Positions 16,345 to 23,861 of a DNA stretch of 29,940 nt are shown here, one piece after another. The notes under the pieces are model-generated. The model ran no database searches. It was not told the DNA's origin and saw nothing but the letters and a program-made list of their open reading frames with translations. The position numbers and the translations under genes were made by a program. Positions within the stretch are counted from its first letter, which is position 1; every line of letters begins with the position of its first letter. Origin of the DNA: Granulicatella sp041433555 (lineage in GTDB: Bacteria > Bacillota > Bacilli > Lactobacillales > Aerococcaceae); contig NZ_JAPWBR010000023.1 in assembly GCF_041433555.1 (NCBI RefSeq), positions 1 to 29,940 of the forward strand, given 5' to 3'.

Positions 16345-16776
16345 CTAAAAGCCAAAATCAATCATATGTTCGGCCAATTCTTCAAAATTCTCTTCAGTTT
16401 CAGCAATATATTCTTGCCAACGATCTTCGTTCCAAATCTCAATACGATCATTGTTCCCGATGATACGGCAATTTTTTTCTAATCCCGCATACTCACGTAA
16501 TGTTTGCGAGATATTCACACGACCTTGTTTGTCGAATTCTACTTCAATCGCAGCAGAGTTCATAAAACGTGTAAAGGCACGTGCATCTTTTTTCGACTGT
16601 GGTAAGTCTCTTAATTTATTTTGAATGAGCTCCCATTGTTCGAGAGGATAACCGTATAAACAGCCATCAAGTCCGCGTGTCACGATAAAGGTGAAACCTA
16701 AATCTTCACGAAACTTAGCAGGCACGATCATACGTCCTTTTGCATCAATTGTATGTTGATATTCACCGATTAACAT
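16345..16776 (-). CDS. mraZ: Transcriptional regulator MraZ
   Basis: A 143-residue DNA-binding protein with two swapped-hairpin AbrB-like domains that forms ring-shaped oligomers. Each domain has the family DxxGR core: DAKGRMIVPAKFRE (about residues 11-24) and DKQGRVNISQTLRE (about 80-93). MraZ represses or modulates its own dcw operon in several bacteria. It is the first gene here. Directly upstream are three phased AAAAGTGGTG-like repeats over the promoter, which fits autoregulation. GGAGGAG is 7 bases before the ATG. Confidence 0.97.
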   Translation of the reverse strand: MLIGEYQHTIDAKGRMIVPAKFREDLGFTFIVTRGLDGCLYGYPLEQWELIQNKLRDLPQSKKDARAFTRFMNSAAIEVEFDKQGRVNISQTLREYAGLEKNCRIIGNNDRIEIWNEDRWQEYIAETEENFEELAEHMIDFGF

Positions 16777-16811
16777 GCAGACTCCTCCATTCCAATAATT
16801 TTAGTAACCAT

Positions 16812-16840
16812 AGTGTACCACATCCCACCACTTTTCACCA
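16812..16840 (-). promoter_or_regulatory. Promoter of the dcw cluster (mraZ)
   Basis: On the minus strand a -35 like TGGTGA (16840-16835) is separated by 17 bases from a -10 TACACT (16817-16812), about 35 bases before the mraZ start. The -35 is imperfect, which suits a regulated promoter. It overlaps the repeated MraZ-type boxes. Confidence 0.6.
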
Positions 16841-16845
16841 CTTTT
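16816..16845 (-). promoter_or_regulatory. Putative MraZ operator: three 10-bp direct repeats
   Basis: Read on the minus strand, 16845-16836 and 16835-16826 are both AAAAGTGGTG, and 16825-16816 is the related GGATGTGGTA. The period is exactly 10 bp, about one helical turn. MraZ is known to bind arrays of short G-rich repeats near its own promoter (TGGGN in E. coli, AAAGTG-type in mycoplasmas). The array covers the -35 and spacer, so binding would block RNA polymerase. Confidence 0.75.
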
Positions 16846-16901
16846 TTACCAAAAAAAGTTAAAAAAAGTTTTTTCGCCCCCATTTTTTGTTTTTGAAGCA
16901 C

Positions 16902-16936
16902 AAAAAAAGCTCTCTACGATTCAATCGTAAAGAGCT
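16902..16936 (-). terminator. Intrinsic terminator of the DUF3397 gene
   Basis: On the minus strand a 13-bp stem (16936-16924 with 16920-16908, one T-G pair) closes a TGA loop and is followed by seven T (16908-16902). It separates the DUF3397 gene from the mraZ promoter. Confidence 0.85.
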
Positions 16937-16958
16937 TACTATCATTGATATAATGCGA

Positions 16959-17312
16959 TTATTTAAAGAATCTTCCCACCTGAACAAGAATTACGAGTAC
17001 ACCGAAGTATAAAAACGCAATCGAGAACAATTGGTGGAGGAAAGGTCTAAGGATGAGCTTCCCTGTTTTTAATTTATAAAATAACAATGCCAACCCAATA
17101 AGAGCAAATCCAAGTGTGGCAAAACTAAACCAAGAATACCCAAACACATTCACACTTGTTGTATGCAAGATTAATAATAGCATTGGTGTCATAATTTCAC
17201 GAATTGTTATGAAGCGAGTCTCATTATAGAAGATTCGATTCCCAAAAACGACCGTAAAGCCGACAAAACTAAAAATAAATACTAACCATAGCGAGATTTC
17301 AAAAAATAACAT
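16959..17312 (-). CDS. DUF3397-family membrane protein
   Basis: A 117-residue, very hydrophobic protein with four predicted membrane segments (about residues 5-24, 41-58, 62-82 and 90-112). Basic residues sit in the loop between the third and fourth segments (KLKTGKLILRP). It matches the DUF3397 family, which in Lactobacillales often lies just upstream of mraZ; no function is known. It has its own terminator and a palindromic operator-like region about 60-95 bases upstream, so it seems to be a regulated single-gene unit. GGAGGTGA precedes the ATG. Confidence 0.8.
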   Translation of the reverse strand: MLFFEISLWLVFIFSFVGFTVVFGNRIFYNETRFITIREIMTPMLLLILHTTSVNVFGYSWFSFATLGFALIGLALLFYKLKTGKLILRPFLHQLFSIAFLYFGVLVILVQVGRFFK

Positions 17313-17373
17313 TGACTCACCTCCATCACTACTAGTTTACAATAGATTTCTTAAAACTCATAATATTTTTAAA

Positions 17374-17407
17374 TGTATCATTTATGATACGTATCATTTT
17401 TGATACA
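17374..17407. promoter_or_regulatory. Double palindrome upstream of the DUF3397 gene (operator-like)
   Basis: Two abutting sites, GTATCA-TTTA-TGATAC (17375-17390) and GTATCA-TTTT-TGATAC (17391-17406), are each inverted repeats with 4-base spacers. Together with flanking T and A they form a 34-bp near-perfect palindrome. This is the geometry of a pair of binding sites for a dimeric repressor. It lies between the rpmF terminator and the DUF3397 start. The cognate regulator is not in the window. Confidence 0.6.
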
Positions 17408-17424
17408 TCTTTACTTTTTAATCT

Positions 17425-17461
17425 TAAAAAAGAAAAAACCTTAGACAACTGTCTAAGGTTT
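17425..17461 (-). terminator. Intrinsic terminator of yceD-rpmF
   Basis: On the minus strand AAACCTTAGACA (17461-17450) pairs with TGTCTAAGGTTT (17447-17436), and T-rich sequence (TTTTTTCTTTTTT) follows. It begins 14 bases after the rpmF stop. Confidence 0.88.
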
Positions 17462-17475
17462 TGTAACGTTTATGA

Positions 17476-17655
17476 TTATGCTTCTTTAGAAACAACTTCT
17501 TTTCCGTCGTATGAACCACACTCAGGACAAACGTGATGGCTCTTTCTTAATGCTCCACATGATGGGCATGCGCTCAAACCTGGAACTTCTAATTTGAAGT
17601 GAGTACGACGTTTTGCTTTTCTCGCTTTTGATGTTTTACGTTTTGGTACTGCCAT
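17476..17655 (-). CDS. rpmF: Ribosomal protein bL32
   Basis: A 59-residue large-subunit protein beginning MAVPKRKTSKARKAKRRTHF, the family's basic N-terminus. Two CxxC pairs, CPSC and CPEC, separated by 11 residues, form the zinc ribbon, so this is the zinc-binding (C+) form. I start at ATG 17655, with AGGAGGTG just upstream. A longer in-frame extension to 17676 is not typical for bL32. It is co-transcribed with yceD, 41 bases downstream of it, a nearly universal bacterial pairing, and ends at a strong terminator. Confidence 0.97.
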   Translation of the reverse strand: MAVPKRKTSKARKAKRRTHFKLEVPGLSACPSCGALRKSHHVCPECGSYDGKEVVSKEA

Positions 17656-17696
17656 TTTTGTACACCTCCTAATCAATCTTCTTTACATAATGCTTT

Positions 17697-18251
17697 TTAC
17701 TTCTCAGTCTCATCCTTTTCGAAGAAAGACTGTAAAGACGCTAGCCTTGGATCAACCGATTGTTCTTTTTGTTGTTTGCGTCGCTCTTCAAGAGCTTCTT
17801 GCGTTACAACCTCCCAATCGTTTCCAGAAGGCATTTTATCTTCACTCAATTCCTCTTGCGATAAGACTTGTAAAGGAATTGAAAGTAAAATATGATCTTC
17901 CACAGCGGGTTCTAAGTCAACCCAATCACCATCAAGAGGCATCACAATTTCTGTTAGCTCTTTCTCATCAACTGAGTAATGGGATGGGACATATCTTTCC
18001 ACAATATCAATGTGGAGTGGAACTACCACTGGCTCTAAAGACCTGGATGAAGGAAGTGTGATATCAACATCGCAAGTAAATTGCGCTACAACTGATTCGT
18101 TTTGATAAACAAGAAATCCTTTGATGTGTGCTGGCGAAACAGCAAGAATCGAATCATCTCGTCGTTTTAATGCCTCTTCCACATTAATTTCTGTATCAAA
18201 GTAATTTGGAATCCCTTGAGAATCCTGAAGTTGTTTAACTGATATTTTCAC
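17697..18251 (-). CDS. yceD: YceD-family (DUF177) protein
   Basis: About 184 residues. YceD proteins sit upstream of rpmF in most bacteria; in plants a homologue is needed for 23S rRNA accumulation, so a role in large-subunit assembly is inferred. Visible family traits are the internal CDVDITLPSSRSLEPVVVPL strand region and an acidic C-terminal part ending in DPRLASLQSFF, the usual DPRLAKL-type tail. I prefer GTG 18251, which has AGGGG 8 bases upstream. Another in-frame GTG at 18260 abuts that ribosome site. A perfect consensus promoter lies just upstream. Confidence 0.85.
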   Translation of the reverse strand: MKISVKQLQDSQGIPNYFDTEINVEEALKRRDDSILAVSPAHIKGFLVYQNESVVAQFTCDVDITLPSSRSLEPVVVPLHIDIVERYVPSHYSVDEKELTEIVMPLDGDWVDLEPAVEDHILLSIPLQVLSQEELSEDKMPSGNDWEVVTQEALEERRKQQKEQSVDPRLASLQSFFEKDETEK

Positions 18252-18279
18252 AATTTTCACCCCTAAAGCAACATACTGA

Positions 18280-18308
18280 ATTATACTAGTTTATTGAAAG
18301 TTTGTCAA
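18280..18308 (-). promoter_or_regulatory. Consensus sigma-A promoter of yceD-rpmF
   Basis: On the minus strand TTGACA (18308-18303), a 17-base spacer and TATAAT (18285-18280) match the sigma-70/sigma-A consensus at all twelve positions. The expected start site is about 20 bases before the yceD start codon. This suits high expression of a ribosomal-protein operon. Confidence 0.92.
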
Positions 18309-18342
18309 AGCTTTTTACTTTACAAGCTTGAAAAAACAGAGA

Positions 18343-19527
18343 TTAAAATCCTTCCTCTTTGTTCACTTGAACAGGCTTAAAGACCGTTGCAGAAATTTGC
18401 TTGGATGGATTCCAAAAATCATACAATAAATCCCAACTTTCTTGGCGTTCATCTTTATGCGCTGCGTAATTGGTAATTAAATGGAATGACTCTACTTCTC
18501 TCATATTCTTCAACCATTCTTGGCCCTTTACTGTAAAACCAAGAACTGTCCCTTGCTCAATTGGACTGCTCCAATAGTCTTCCATTTCCGCTTTGGTTAC
18601 ACCAAGTAAAACATAAACGAGAAGCCGTTGCAACCTTGCCCAACTCCATCGTTTGTTTTTGAGATGTTTGAGACACTCCTCAATCGTTGAAGAAGTTCGA
18701 ACAGCTTCCTTCAAGCGATTTTCGATACCTTCTTCCATTTGATAAATAGCGCATAACTCTTCGTCAGTACTTCTTAAAACGATACTCTTCAAGAGTGGCC
18801 AATAGTAGCTCCAATCGTTTTTGTACTCTTCTTCATCGAATTGTACATAGGAAAGTTGTTCTCGTAAAACTTTTTCTTCGCGATTCTCTTTCAGCGCTTT
18901 TCGTAAGGCTGTTCCACTGGCAAAAGCGGTTTTGTCTAACGCATCATCCAAATGTCCACTTCCTACTCGGGTAATCGGAACAATCTGCATTGGATGTTCA
19001 CCCTTTGCATTTTCAACGGCGTACGCTAATCCCAATTGTTGATTTGGAGATTGCAAGGCTTCTACCAGGGCACTGTCTTCTCCAAACTCTTTCACAGCAA
19101 GCTGCGTTAATTGGCTTGCAAAAGTTAGTGACCGGTTCTCTTCTACAAATCGGCTAATTTCTTTTTCGATCGCTTGTCGCTGAGATACAGCTGCTCCGAA
19201 AAAAGCCTCATCCCCACCTTCAGAGCCGAATGCTAAAGAATCGCATCCCACCTTTTGCAAGATTTCTACAGCACCCCTTGCAAAAAGATCTGTTGCTTGA
19301 CAGCTCACCGCAGTTGGCATCTCAATCACAACGTCGGCTCCGTTTTGAAGCGCGACTTTTGCACGGCTCCATTTCTGCTCGATGGCAGGTTCGCCTCGTT
19401 GCACCCAGTTTCCGCTCATCACCACTACAATGACATCAGCCCTCGTTTTTTTGCGGGCTTGTTCTAAAAGATAAGCATGGCCTTGATGAAATGGATTAAA
19501 TTCTGCGATTACTCCACATACCTTCAT
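18343..19527 (-). CDS. tmcAL: tRNA(Met) cytidine acetate ligase TmcAL (YlbM family)
   Basis: A 394-residue nucleotidyltransferase-superfamily enzyme that, in B. subtilis, uses acetate and ATP to form N4-acetylcytidine at the wobble position of elongator tRNA-Met. The N-terminal KVCGVIAEFNPFHQGHAYLL contains the HxGH nucleotide-binding motif. VVVMSGNWVQRGEPAI and FGSEGGD follow, and about 180 further residues make up the helical C-terminal half. I start at ATG 19527; the frame could extend two codons to a TTG, but the GAGG ribosome site fits the ATG better. It is the last gene of the ten-gene run, 9 bases after yqeM. Confidence 0.92.
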   Translation of the reverse strand: MKVCGVIAEFNPFHQGHAYLLEQARKKTRADVIVVVMSGNWVQRGEPAIEQKWSRAKVALQNGADVVIEMPTAVSCQATDLFARGAVEILQKVGCDSLAFGSEGGDEAFFGAAVSQRQAIEKEISRFVEENRSLTFASQLTQLAVKEFGEDSALVEALQSPNQQLGLAYAVENAKGEHPMQIVPITRVGSGHLDDALDKTAFASGTALRKALKENREEKVLREQLSYVQFDEEEYKNDWSYYWPLLKSIVLRSTDEELCAIYQMEEGIENRLKEAVRTSSTIEECLKHLKNKRWSWARLQRLLVYVLLGVTKAEMEDYWSSPIEQGTVLGFTVKGQEWLKNMREVESFHLITNYAAHKDERQESWDLLYDFWNPSKQISATVFKPVQVNKEEGF

Positions 19528-19536
19528 ACACAAGCC

Positions 19537-20277
19537 TCATTTCACCGCTTGGAAGAACCAACGCGGACTCGTTTCTTGTACTTCGCTTTGCCCGAATTCA
19601 GCCTTCACTTTGATATTTGTAAAACCAACCATTTCCAATGCTGCTTTGTACATTTCAATTGGAAAAGTTTGTTCTTCATGTACTTCTTGGAAATGCTCAT
19701 ACAGGTTGCCGTCTTCTTGTTTAATATACATATCAATCACATGCTCTACACTGCCTGGCTCGTCTAATTCATAGCTTTGCCATAGGAATGCAAAATCGTC
19801 TTCCACGAAATGATATTGGTATCCTGGAAAGACTTCTTGCATTTGATAGAGAGAATGCACATCAAAAAGAAAAATTCCACCCTCTTCTAAATGGTCGTAC
19901 ACTGCTTCAAAAACTGAAACAACATCTTCAAAGTCTGTTAAATAACAGAGTGAATCTGAAAAGAGCGTTACTGCGTCGGTCGTTGGCACATCTTCCAACA
20001 CGCGCATATCCGCTTGAAGCCATTCGATAGGTCTACCTTGAGCTTTCTTTTCGGCGATTTCTAACATATTCTTGGACAAATCAACGCCAATCACTTCGTA
20101 TCCTTTATCGTCAAGACGCAAGGATACTTCACCTGTCCCACAGGCTAGTTCCATTACTTTACGAACCGGTCTTTTGGCACTATGCGAAAAAGAACGAACT
20201 GCATAGTCCGTCCATTCTTCGTAGAGTTGTTGATCCATCACTTGGTCATATACATGAGCAAATTTTTGATAGTTCAT
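19537..20277 (-). CDS. yqeM: Class I SAM-dependent methyltransferase (YqeM family)
   Basis: A 246-residue methyltransferase. Motif I is VMELACGTGEVSLRL (about residues 40-54), and motif II acid VIGVDLSKNMLEIAEKKA follows. DAVTLFSDSLCYLTD corresponds to motif IV. The substrate is not known; the family is recognised by its fixed place between rsfS and ylbM/tmcAL. The start overlaps the rsfS stop by one base (TAATG) with only a weak ribosome site, so translation is probably coupled. Confidence 0.88.
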   Translation of the reverse strand: MNYQKFAHVYDQVMDQQLYEEWTDYAVRSFSHSAKRPVRKVMELACGTGEVSLRLDDKGYEVIGVDLSKNMLEIAEKKAQGRPIEWLQADMRVLEDVPTTDAVTLFSDSLCYLTDFEDVVSVFEAVYDHLEEGGIFLFDVHSLYQMQEVFPGYQYHFVEDDFAFLWQSYELDEPGSVEHVIDMYIKQEDGNLYEHFQEVHEEQTFPIEMYKAALEMVGFTNIKVKAEFGQSEVQETSPRWFFQAVK

Positions 20278-20633
20278 TAGTTTTTACTCACAATATTCAC
20301 GATTGGTGCATCGCTCCATAATTTTTCTAAATTATAGAATTCGCGATCTGCATAATAGAATACATGGACAATCACATCGTTTAAGTCCATCAAAATCCAT
20401 TTGCCACCATCTTTACCTTCGATACTGCGCACTTCGAAGCCTTCTTTTTCAACCGCTTCTTCAACAGCATCGACAATCGCTTGTACTTGCTTTTCGTTTT
20501 TACCGTGTGTAATCACAAAGTACTCTGCAACTGGTGTAAGGCTTGCTACATCTAGTGCAACCACTTCTTGTGCTAACTTGTCTTCGCAAGCATCTAAAAC
20601 AACTTGTAATAATTTTTTACTTGTATGTTCCAT
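20277..20633 (-). CDS. rsfS: Ribosome silencing factor RsfS
   Basis: A 118-residue DUF143 protein that binds uL14 on the large subunit and blocks subunit joining when nutrients are scarce. Family blocks include DVASLTPVAEYFVITHGKNEKQVQAI, GKDGGKWILMDLNDVIVHVFY and the C-terminal REFYNLEKLWSDA. Length is typical. AAGGAG precedes the ATG by 7 bases. It lies 1 base after yqeK and overlaps yqeM by 1 base. Confidence 0.96.
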   Translation of the reverse strand: MEHTSKKLLQVVLDACEDKLAQEVVALDVASLTPVAEYFVITHGKNEKQVQAIVDAVEEAVEKEGFEVRSIEGKDGGKWILMDLNDVIVHVFYYADREFYNLEKLWSDAPIVNIVSKN

Positions 20634-20634
20634 T

Positions 20635-21240
20635 CTATTCTCCTTTTCTTTGTTTCAAATAATGATTATAAACTTCAATTGTTTTTGGAAAAATAGAGAC
20701 TTCTTTTTCCAATAAGAATTCCAATGTATGCTTCAATAAATAAAAGACCGCATCATCGATATTTTTCGCTGCAATCTCACGAGCAGTATCCACACCTGGA
20801 TAATCTCTTCCATCTTCGATTGCATCTGCCACAAAGAGACACTTCGAAAGAAGACTCATTTGAAGTCCTCCAATCGTATGCTCACGAATGGCATCTAACA
20901 ACGCTTCGTCTTTTACTCCGCATAGATTTGAAATCAAATAAGCTCCAATAGGTCCATGTAGAATTTCAGAACCTTCATGATGATACATTTCAGGAAGTCC
21001 GATTTCTTTGGCGAGTGCTTGCTGCTCTTCCACTGGGATTTCTTTGGCATAATCATGCGCCAATCCCACAAAGGAAGCAGCTTTTTCATCGATGCCGTAA
21101 AGCTTTGCTAATTCTAATATTTTTCGTTCGACACGTAGGCAGTGTTGATATCTCTTGTCACTCATATTTGATTGAACATGCGACAATAACTCTTCTCTTG
21201 TCATCGTTGTATAAGGTTTAAAGCTTTGTACTTCGCTCAT
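20635..21240 (-). CDS. yqeK: HD-domain hydrolase YqeK (probable symmetrical Ap4A hydrolase)
   Basis: A 201-residue HD-superfamily protein. Metal ligands are visible in RYQHCLRVERKILELAKLYG, then the HD pair in FVGLAHDYAKEIP, then HHEGSEILHGPIGAYL and AIREHTIGG. YqeK enzymes cleave Ap4A symmetrically to two ADP. Later conserved residues include SLLSKCLFVADAIEDGRDY. The start overlaps the nadD stop by 4 bases (ATGA). Its place after nadD is nearly fixed in Firmicutes. Confidence 0.93.
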   Translation of the reverse strand: MSEVQSFKPYTTMTREELLSHVQSNMSDKRYQHCLRVERKILELAKLYGIDEKAASFVGLAHDYAKEIPVEEQQALAKEIGLPEMYHHEGSEILHGPIGAYLISNLCGVKDEALLDAIREHTIGGLQMSLLSKCLFVADAIEDGRDYPGVDTAREIAAKNIDDAVFYLLKHTLEFLLEKEVSIFPKTIEVYNHYLKQRKGE

Positions 21241-21875
21241 TCTAAATACAACCCCTTTTCCGCAATATAAGCTTCTACTAATTCCGGCACCAAATATTTA
21301 ATGCTTTGTTGGAACATAACATTTTTTCGAATTTGAGTCGAACTAATATCCATCTTCGGTGCGGTAATCCATAACACTGGATATGGTGTTTCTTTTTCAT
21401 ATCCTGGACGTTCAACGCCGACAAATTGAACCTCATGGACTAATTCATCAACACGGTGCCATGTTGGTAAGTAATCCACCATGTCTCCACCGATGATAAA
21501 GTAATATTCCGTATTCGGATTTTGTCTCTTTAAGAGCTGAATCGTATCATACGTATAACTCTTCTCATTACGCTCGAGTTCAATCGTCTCGATATCAAAA
21601 TAAATATTATCTTGAATCGCAAGACGTGTCATCTCCACACGAGTACTCGCATCAATGGTCTTTTTCTCATCCACATGCGGCGGAATATGACTTGGTAAAA
21701 AATACACCTTGTCTAATCCTAATTGCACACGCGCTTGTTCAGCCATAATTAAATGCGCAATATGTGGTGGGTTGAAACTACCACCGATAAGCCCGACACG
21801 TTCTACCGGTAGCTCGTCACCGAATTTTTCAGTTTTGTTTAATGTCTCAGAAAAAATATTGAGTTCAGCAACCAT
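21237..21875 (-). CDS. nadD: Nicotinate-mononucleotide adenylyltransferase NadD
   Basis: A 212-residue enzyme that joins ATP and nicotinate mononucleotide to make deamido-NAD. The nucleotidyltransferase fold is shown by VGLIGGSFNPPHIAHLIMAEQ (about residues 27-47, with the HxxH motif), FLPSHIPPH, YYFIIGGDMVDYLPTW and the C-terminal MDISSTQIRKNV (the ISSTxIR motif). There is a N-terminal extension of about 25 residues before the fold, as in several Lactobacillales homologues. GAGGT lies about 9 bases upstream of the ATG. Confidence 0.96.
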   Translation of the reverse strand: MVAELNIFSETLNKTEKFGDELPVERVGLIGGSFNPPHIAHLIMAEQARVQLGLDKVYFLPSHIPPHVDEKKTIDASTRVEMTRLAIQDNIYFDIETIELERNEKSYTYDTIQLLKRQNPNTEYYFIIGGDMVDYLPTWHRVDELVHEVQFVGVERPGYEKETPYPVLWITAPKMDISSTQIRKNVMFQQSIKYLVPELVEAYIAEKGLYLE

Positions 21876-21878
21876 CGT

Positions 21879-22205
21879 CTATCGACCTCTTTTTTTGAAT
21901 TCTGCAAATCGTACTGAAAGATCTCTATGTTTTGGATTTCGTGCTTCTTTATATAACACAATCGTATGCCCAATCACTTGAATGATGGTACTTCCAGTCG
22001 CTTCTGCAATCGTTTCTGCAGCTTCTTGTGGTTCCTCTAATGTGTTTTGTAATAAAGTCACTTTAATCAATTCGCGTTTCTCAACAGCGTTTTGAATTTG
22101 ATGAATCATCTCTTCGCTAAGTCCGCCTTTCCCGATTTGGAAGATTGGCTTCAACGAGTGTGCTTCTTTTTTGAAGAACTGTCTTTCTTTCCCTTTTAAT
22201 TCCAT
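21879..22205 (-). CDS. yhbY: YhbY-family CRM-domain RNA-binding protein
   Basis: A 108-residue single CRM-domain protein. The start matches the family pattern (GKERQFFKKEAHSLKPIFQIGKGGLSEEMI), containing the conserved GKGG loop that contacts RNA. ELIKVTLLQNT and the GSTIIQVIGHTIVLYKEA strands complete the fold. Homologues associate with pre-50S particles. AAAGGAG precedes the ATG by about 8 bases; yqeH ends 15 bases upstream. Confidence 0.94.
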   Translation of the reverse strand: MELKGKERQFFKKEAHSLKPIFQIGKGGLSEEMIHQIQNAVEKRELIKVTLLQNTLEEPQEAAETIAEATGSTIIQVIGHTIVLYKEARNPKHRDLSVRFAEFKKRGR

Positions 22206-22220
22206 GAAAGCTCTCCTTTC

Positions 22221-23330
22221 TTAAATAATCGATTGACGTTGAATCACGTCGACTTCTTTTGGACTCCATACAGATACGGTACCTGGTTTTTGAATCGTTA
22301 CCCAGCCAAGACCTGCAATCACTAAGTCCGTTTTCTCTTTAATCGTAAATGTCTTCTTCACTAGTTTTGGATACAACTTCATATTGTCTCCTGTTGGTGG
22401 AGTTAGAAGTGTTCCTGCATGTTTTTCGTAAAACTCTGTCGCCTTTTCCAACTTCGTGCGATGCAAGTCGATTGTTTGCGGTGTATAGAAGGTAAATGAA
22501 TTCCGTTCTCCTTGTTCGTAATCAACACGAATCAAACCACCGATAAAAATCGTTTGCTCGCTATTTAATTGGAAAGTCTTCGGTTGTAACTCTTTTTGCG
22601 GTAAGACTTTCTTCATTTCTTTTTCCGCTAAGTAGTGAGTAATTTGATGACGGTGAATAATTCCTGGTGTGTCCACTAATGATGAATGTTCATCGAATGG
22701 AATATCAATTTGCCCAAGAGTTGTTCCTGGATATTGAGACGTCGTAATCACTTCGCCTGTTTCACCAATACTTTGAATCAACTTATTAATTAGCGTTGAT
22801 TTTCCTACGTTTGTTACCCCAACGACATATGCATCTTTCCCTTTACGGTACTCGTTAATCTTCTCTAACAACTCATCAATTTGAATACGTTTATGGCCAC
22901 TCACAAGAAGGGTGTCGACTGGTTTAATACCGTACTCTTTTGCATGACGTTCAATCCACGCTTTCAGACGATTACGGTTCACCGATTTTGGATATAAATC
23001 CACCTTGTTAGCTACGAATAAAATCGGGTTATCTCCCACAAAACGTTTCAAACCAGAAATCATACTTCCATATAAATCGAATAAGTCAACTACAAACACA
23101 ACTAGCGCATCTTCATCCGCGATACTACTTAACATCTTTAAAAAGTCATCGTCTGTTAGAGATGCCGGTTGTAACTCATTATAATTGCGGAGTCTAAAAC
23201 AACGTTGGCAATAGAGAGGGCCTTCACTTTCCAGCATTTTATTTAATGCACTTTGCGGTGTGTACCCCGTTCCCTTTGGATCTTCCGTTTGGATTGTTGC
23301 TCCACATCCAATACATACATACTGTTCCAT
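22221..23330 (-). CDS. yqeH: Circularly permuted ribosome-biogenesis GTPase YqeH
   Basis: About 369 residues. An N-terminal zinc-finger-like region has CIGCG and, some 35 residues later, CQRC. The GTPase motifs occur in permuted order: G4 NKVDLYP, the SGHKR G5-like region, then G1 GVTNVGKSTLINKL and G3 DTPG. YqeH is required for 30S subunit assembly in B. subtilis. I start at ATG 23330 because GGAGGAGG is 7 bases upstream; an in-frame ATG at 23348 lies within yqeG. It follows the yqeG stop by two bases. Confidence 0.95.
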   Translation of the reverse strand: MEQYVCIGCGATIQTEDPKGTGYTPQSALNKMLESEGPLYCQRCFRLRNYNELQPASLTDDDFLKMLSSIADEDALVVFVVDLFDLYGSMISGLKRFVGDNPILFVANKVDLYPKSVNRNRLKAWIERHAKEYGIKPVDTLLVSGHKRIQIDELLEKINEYRKGKDAYVVGVTNVGKSTLINKLIQSIGETGEVITTSQYPGTTLGQIDIPFDEHSSLVDTPGIIHRHQITHYLAEKEMKKVLPQKELQPKTFQLNSEQTIFIGGLIRVDYEQGERNSFTFYTPQTIDLHRTKLEKATEFYEKHAGTLLTPPTGDNMKLYPKLVKKTFTIKEKTDLVIAGLGWVTIQKPGTVSVWSPKEVDVIQRQSII

Positions 23331-23332
23331 GA

Positions 23333-23851
23333 TTAATCCTCCTCCCATTTCTTATGATAAGACACACCTTGTGTCACTACAAAAATTCCTTTTTCAAAGA
23401 AACGATTGATTTTTGTTTTCCAAGCATCGCTCTCTTTTCTAGGTTTTACGATAATGGTTCTAACTCCAAATGTATTCGCTCCTAGAATATCTGTCAATAG
23501 TTGGTCGCCCACCATTACCGTCTTCGCTTTATCAAAATCCAGTAATTGTTTTGCCGCTTTGAACCCCTTGTGCAGTGGCTTCAAGCCAGGATACACATAT
23601 GGGACATCCAACTTTTCAGCAGTATCTTTGATACGATGTTCATTATTATTCGATACAAGAACAATCTTAATGCCTGCTTCTTTTAATGAACGTACCCAGG
23701 CAAGTAAGTTTTCATCGATTTCTTTTTCGTCCCAGCCAATTAGCGTATTATCTAAATCGGTTAAGACAACTTCGATTCCATTCTCTTGTAAGAAAGGAAC
23801 GGTAATCTCTTGAAAGGTCTTTTTAAACCACGTTGGTTTGAATAGTGCCAT
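23333..23851 (-). CDS. yqeG: HAD-superfamily phosphatase YqeG (subfamily IIIA)
   Basis: A 172-residue HAD hydrolase. Motif I is VVLTDLDNTLIGWD with the catalytic Asp pair, motif II IVLVSNNN, then KPLHKGFKAAKQL and motif IV VMVGDQLLTDILGANTFG. The physiological substrate is not established; YqeG is nearly always next to yqeH. AAGGAG precedes the ATG. It begins 10 bases after thrB. Confidence 0.93.
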   Translation of the reverse strand: MALFKPTWFKKTFQEITVPFLQENGIEVVLTDLDNTLIGWDEKEIDENLLAWVRSLKEAGIKIVLVSNNNEHRIKDTAEKLDVPYVYPGLKPLHKGFKAAKQLLDFDKAKTVMVGDQLLTDILGANTFGVRTIIVKPRKESDAWKTKINRFFEKGIFVVTQGVSYHKKWEED

Positions 23852-23861
23852 AGTTCTCCTT

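Noticed and set aside
18305..18330. Inverted repeat with AAGCTT after tmcAL as a terminator
   Set aside because: On the minus strand the T run precedes rather than follows the stem, and the repeat overlaps the -35 of the yceD promoter.
23406..23813. 135-codon plus-strand frame opposite yqeG
   Set aside because: Antisense shadow of the HAD phosphatase gene.
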